A DNA stretch of 64,000 bases from Nannobrachium achirus (taxonomy: Eukaryota; Chordata; Actinopteri; Myctophiformes; Myctophidae), in contig OY997642.1 in NCBI GenBank assembly GCA_963921795.1, forward strand, positions 32,810,693 through 32,874,692, read 5' to 3'. The notes below the pieces were generated by a model. The model ran no database searches. It saw only the letters and a program-made list of their open reading frames with translations, and was not told the origin of the DNA. Made by a program: the position numbers and the translations under genes. Numbering within the stretch: position 1 is the first letter of the stretch; each line of letters opens with the position of its first letter. Shown here piece by piece: positions 63,768 to 64,000 of this stretch.

Positions 63768-63960
63768 GCTGAGTTCAAGTCCAAAGCCCTCTTGTAATTC
63801 TGATGGCAGTTGAAACACTCACGTAGGCAGCTCACAGTGTGCCAACACGGTACAGTGAAAATTATGGACAGAAATAAATAATGATAGTCCTTAGGCTGTA
63901 GTTTCCGGTTGTTCTCAAGTCCTTGTTGAAATCCTTTTCCGAATTATAACCACCAAGAAC
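63768..63960 (-). other. Possible non-coding first exon of elovl1
   Basis: A donor consensus on the minus strand (CTCAGCAG then GTGAGTGCC, junction at 63768/63767) and an acceptor before the start codon (TTTCAG then GGATCAACATG, near 61899) would join a 5' UTR exon to coding exon 1. Only splice-site quality supports this; the true first exon may lie beyond the window. Confidence 0.25.
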
Positions 63961-64000
63961 CTGGAACACACGAGTATGAGAAAGGGAATGTCATGAGAGA

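Overview
The window is nuclear DNA of a vertebrate, almost certainly a teleost fish. Genes are split into many short exons with GT/AG introns. The encoded proteins match vertebrate families (transferrin, UBXN7, PPP1R7/SDS22, CDC20, ELOVL1). The intergenic and intronic space is full of typical fish DNA transposons (hAT, TTAA-type, 9-bp-duplication foldback elements), LINE tails, a tRNA-derived SINE and long (GT)n tracts. The species cannot be fixed from the sequence.

Layout. 1-1.9 kb: 5' end of a serotransferrin gene on the minus strand, running off the left edge. 2-13.9 kb: no gene recognised; degraded repeats, two Ty3/gypsy-like remnants, old duplications and two adjacent perfect hairpins. 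13.98-29.18 kb: ubxn7, minus, 11 coding exons, 528 aa, with introns packed with nested transposons. 31.46-36.05 kb: ppp1r7, minus, 10 coding exons, 345 aa; a hAT element sits about 50 bp upstream of its start codon. 36-43 kb: mobile-element region with a 5'-truncated LINE and a 2.4-kb element carrying repeated TGTCACACCA motifs and a short ORF. 43.16-46.36 kb: a six-exon plus-strand gene for a 241-aa single-pass membrane protein whose third exon looks like an MHC class I alpha2 domain but which has no alpha3/Ig exon. 47.3-50.1 kb: a second repeat-bounded block rich in TTGAGT/ACTCAA, holding a broken multi-exon gene. 50.6-57.7 kb: cdc20, plus, 10 coding exons, 513 aa, with a CDE/CHR cell-cycle promoter. 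59.08-61.89 kb: elovl1, minus, 7 coding exons, 320 aa.

The genes do not form a pathway. They are iron transport (tf), p97/cullin-linked ubiquitin adaptor (ubxn7), PP1 regulator (ppp1r7), APC/C activator (cdc20), very-long-chain fatty acid elongase (elovl1) and an unassigned MHC-fold surface protein. cdc20 next to elovl1 matches the gene order I know from human chromosome 1p34.

The best candidates for something not yet described are the alpha3-less MHC class I-like protein, the two gene-bearing blocks with subterminal repeats (39.3-41.7 and 47.3-50.1 kb), a palindromic GATCTACAAGCTC element found in about eight places, and a hammerhead-ribozyme-like core at 58.0 kb. Exon boundaries were read by eye from splice sites and checked for frame; transcript ends and repeat family names are inference.
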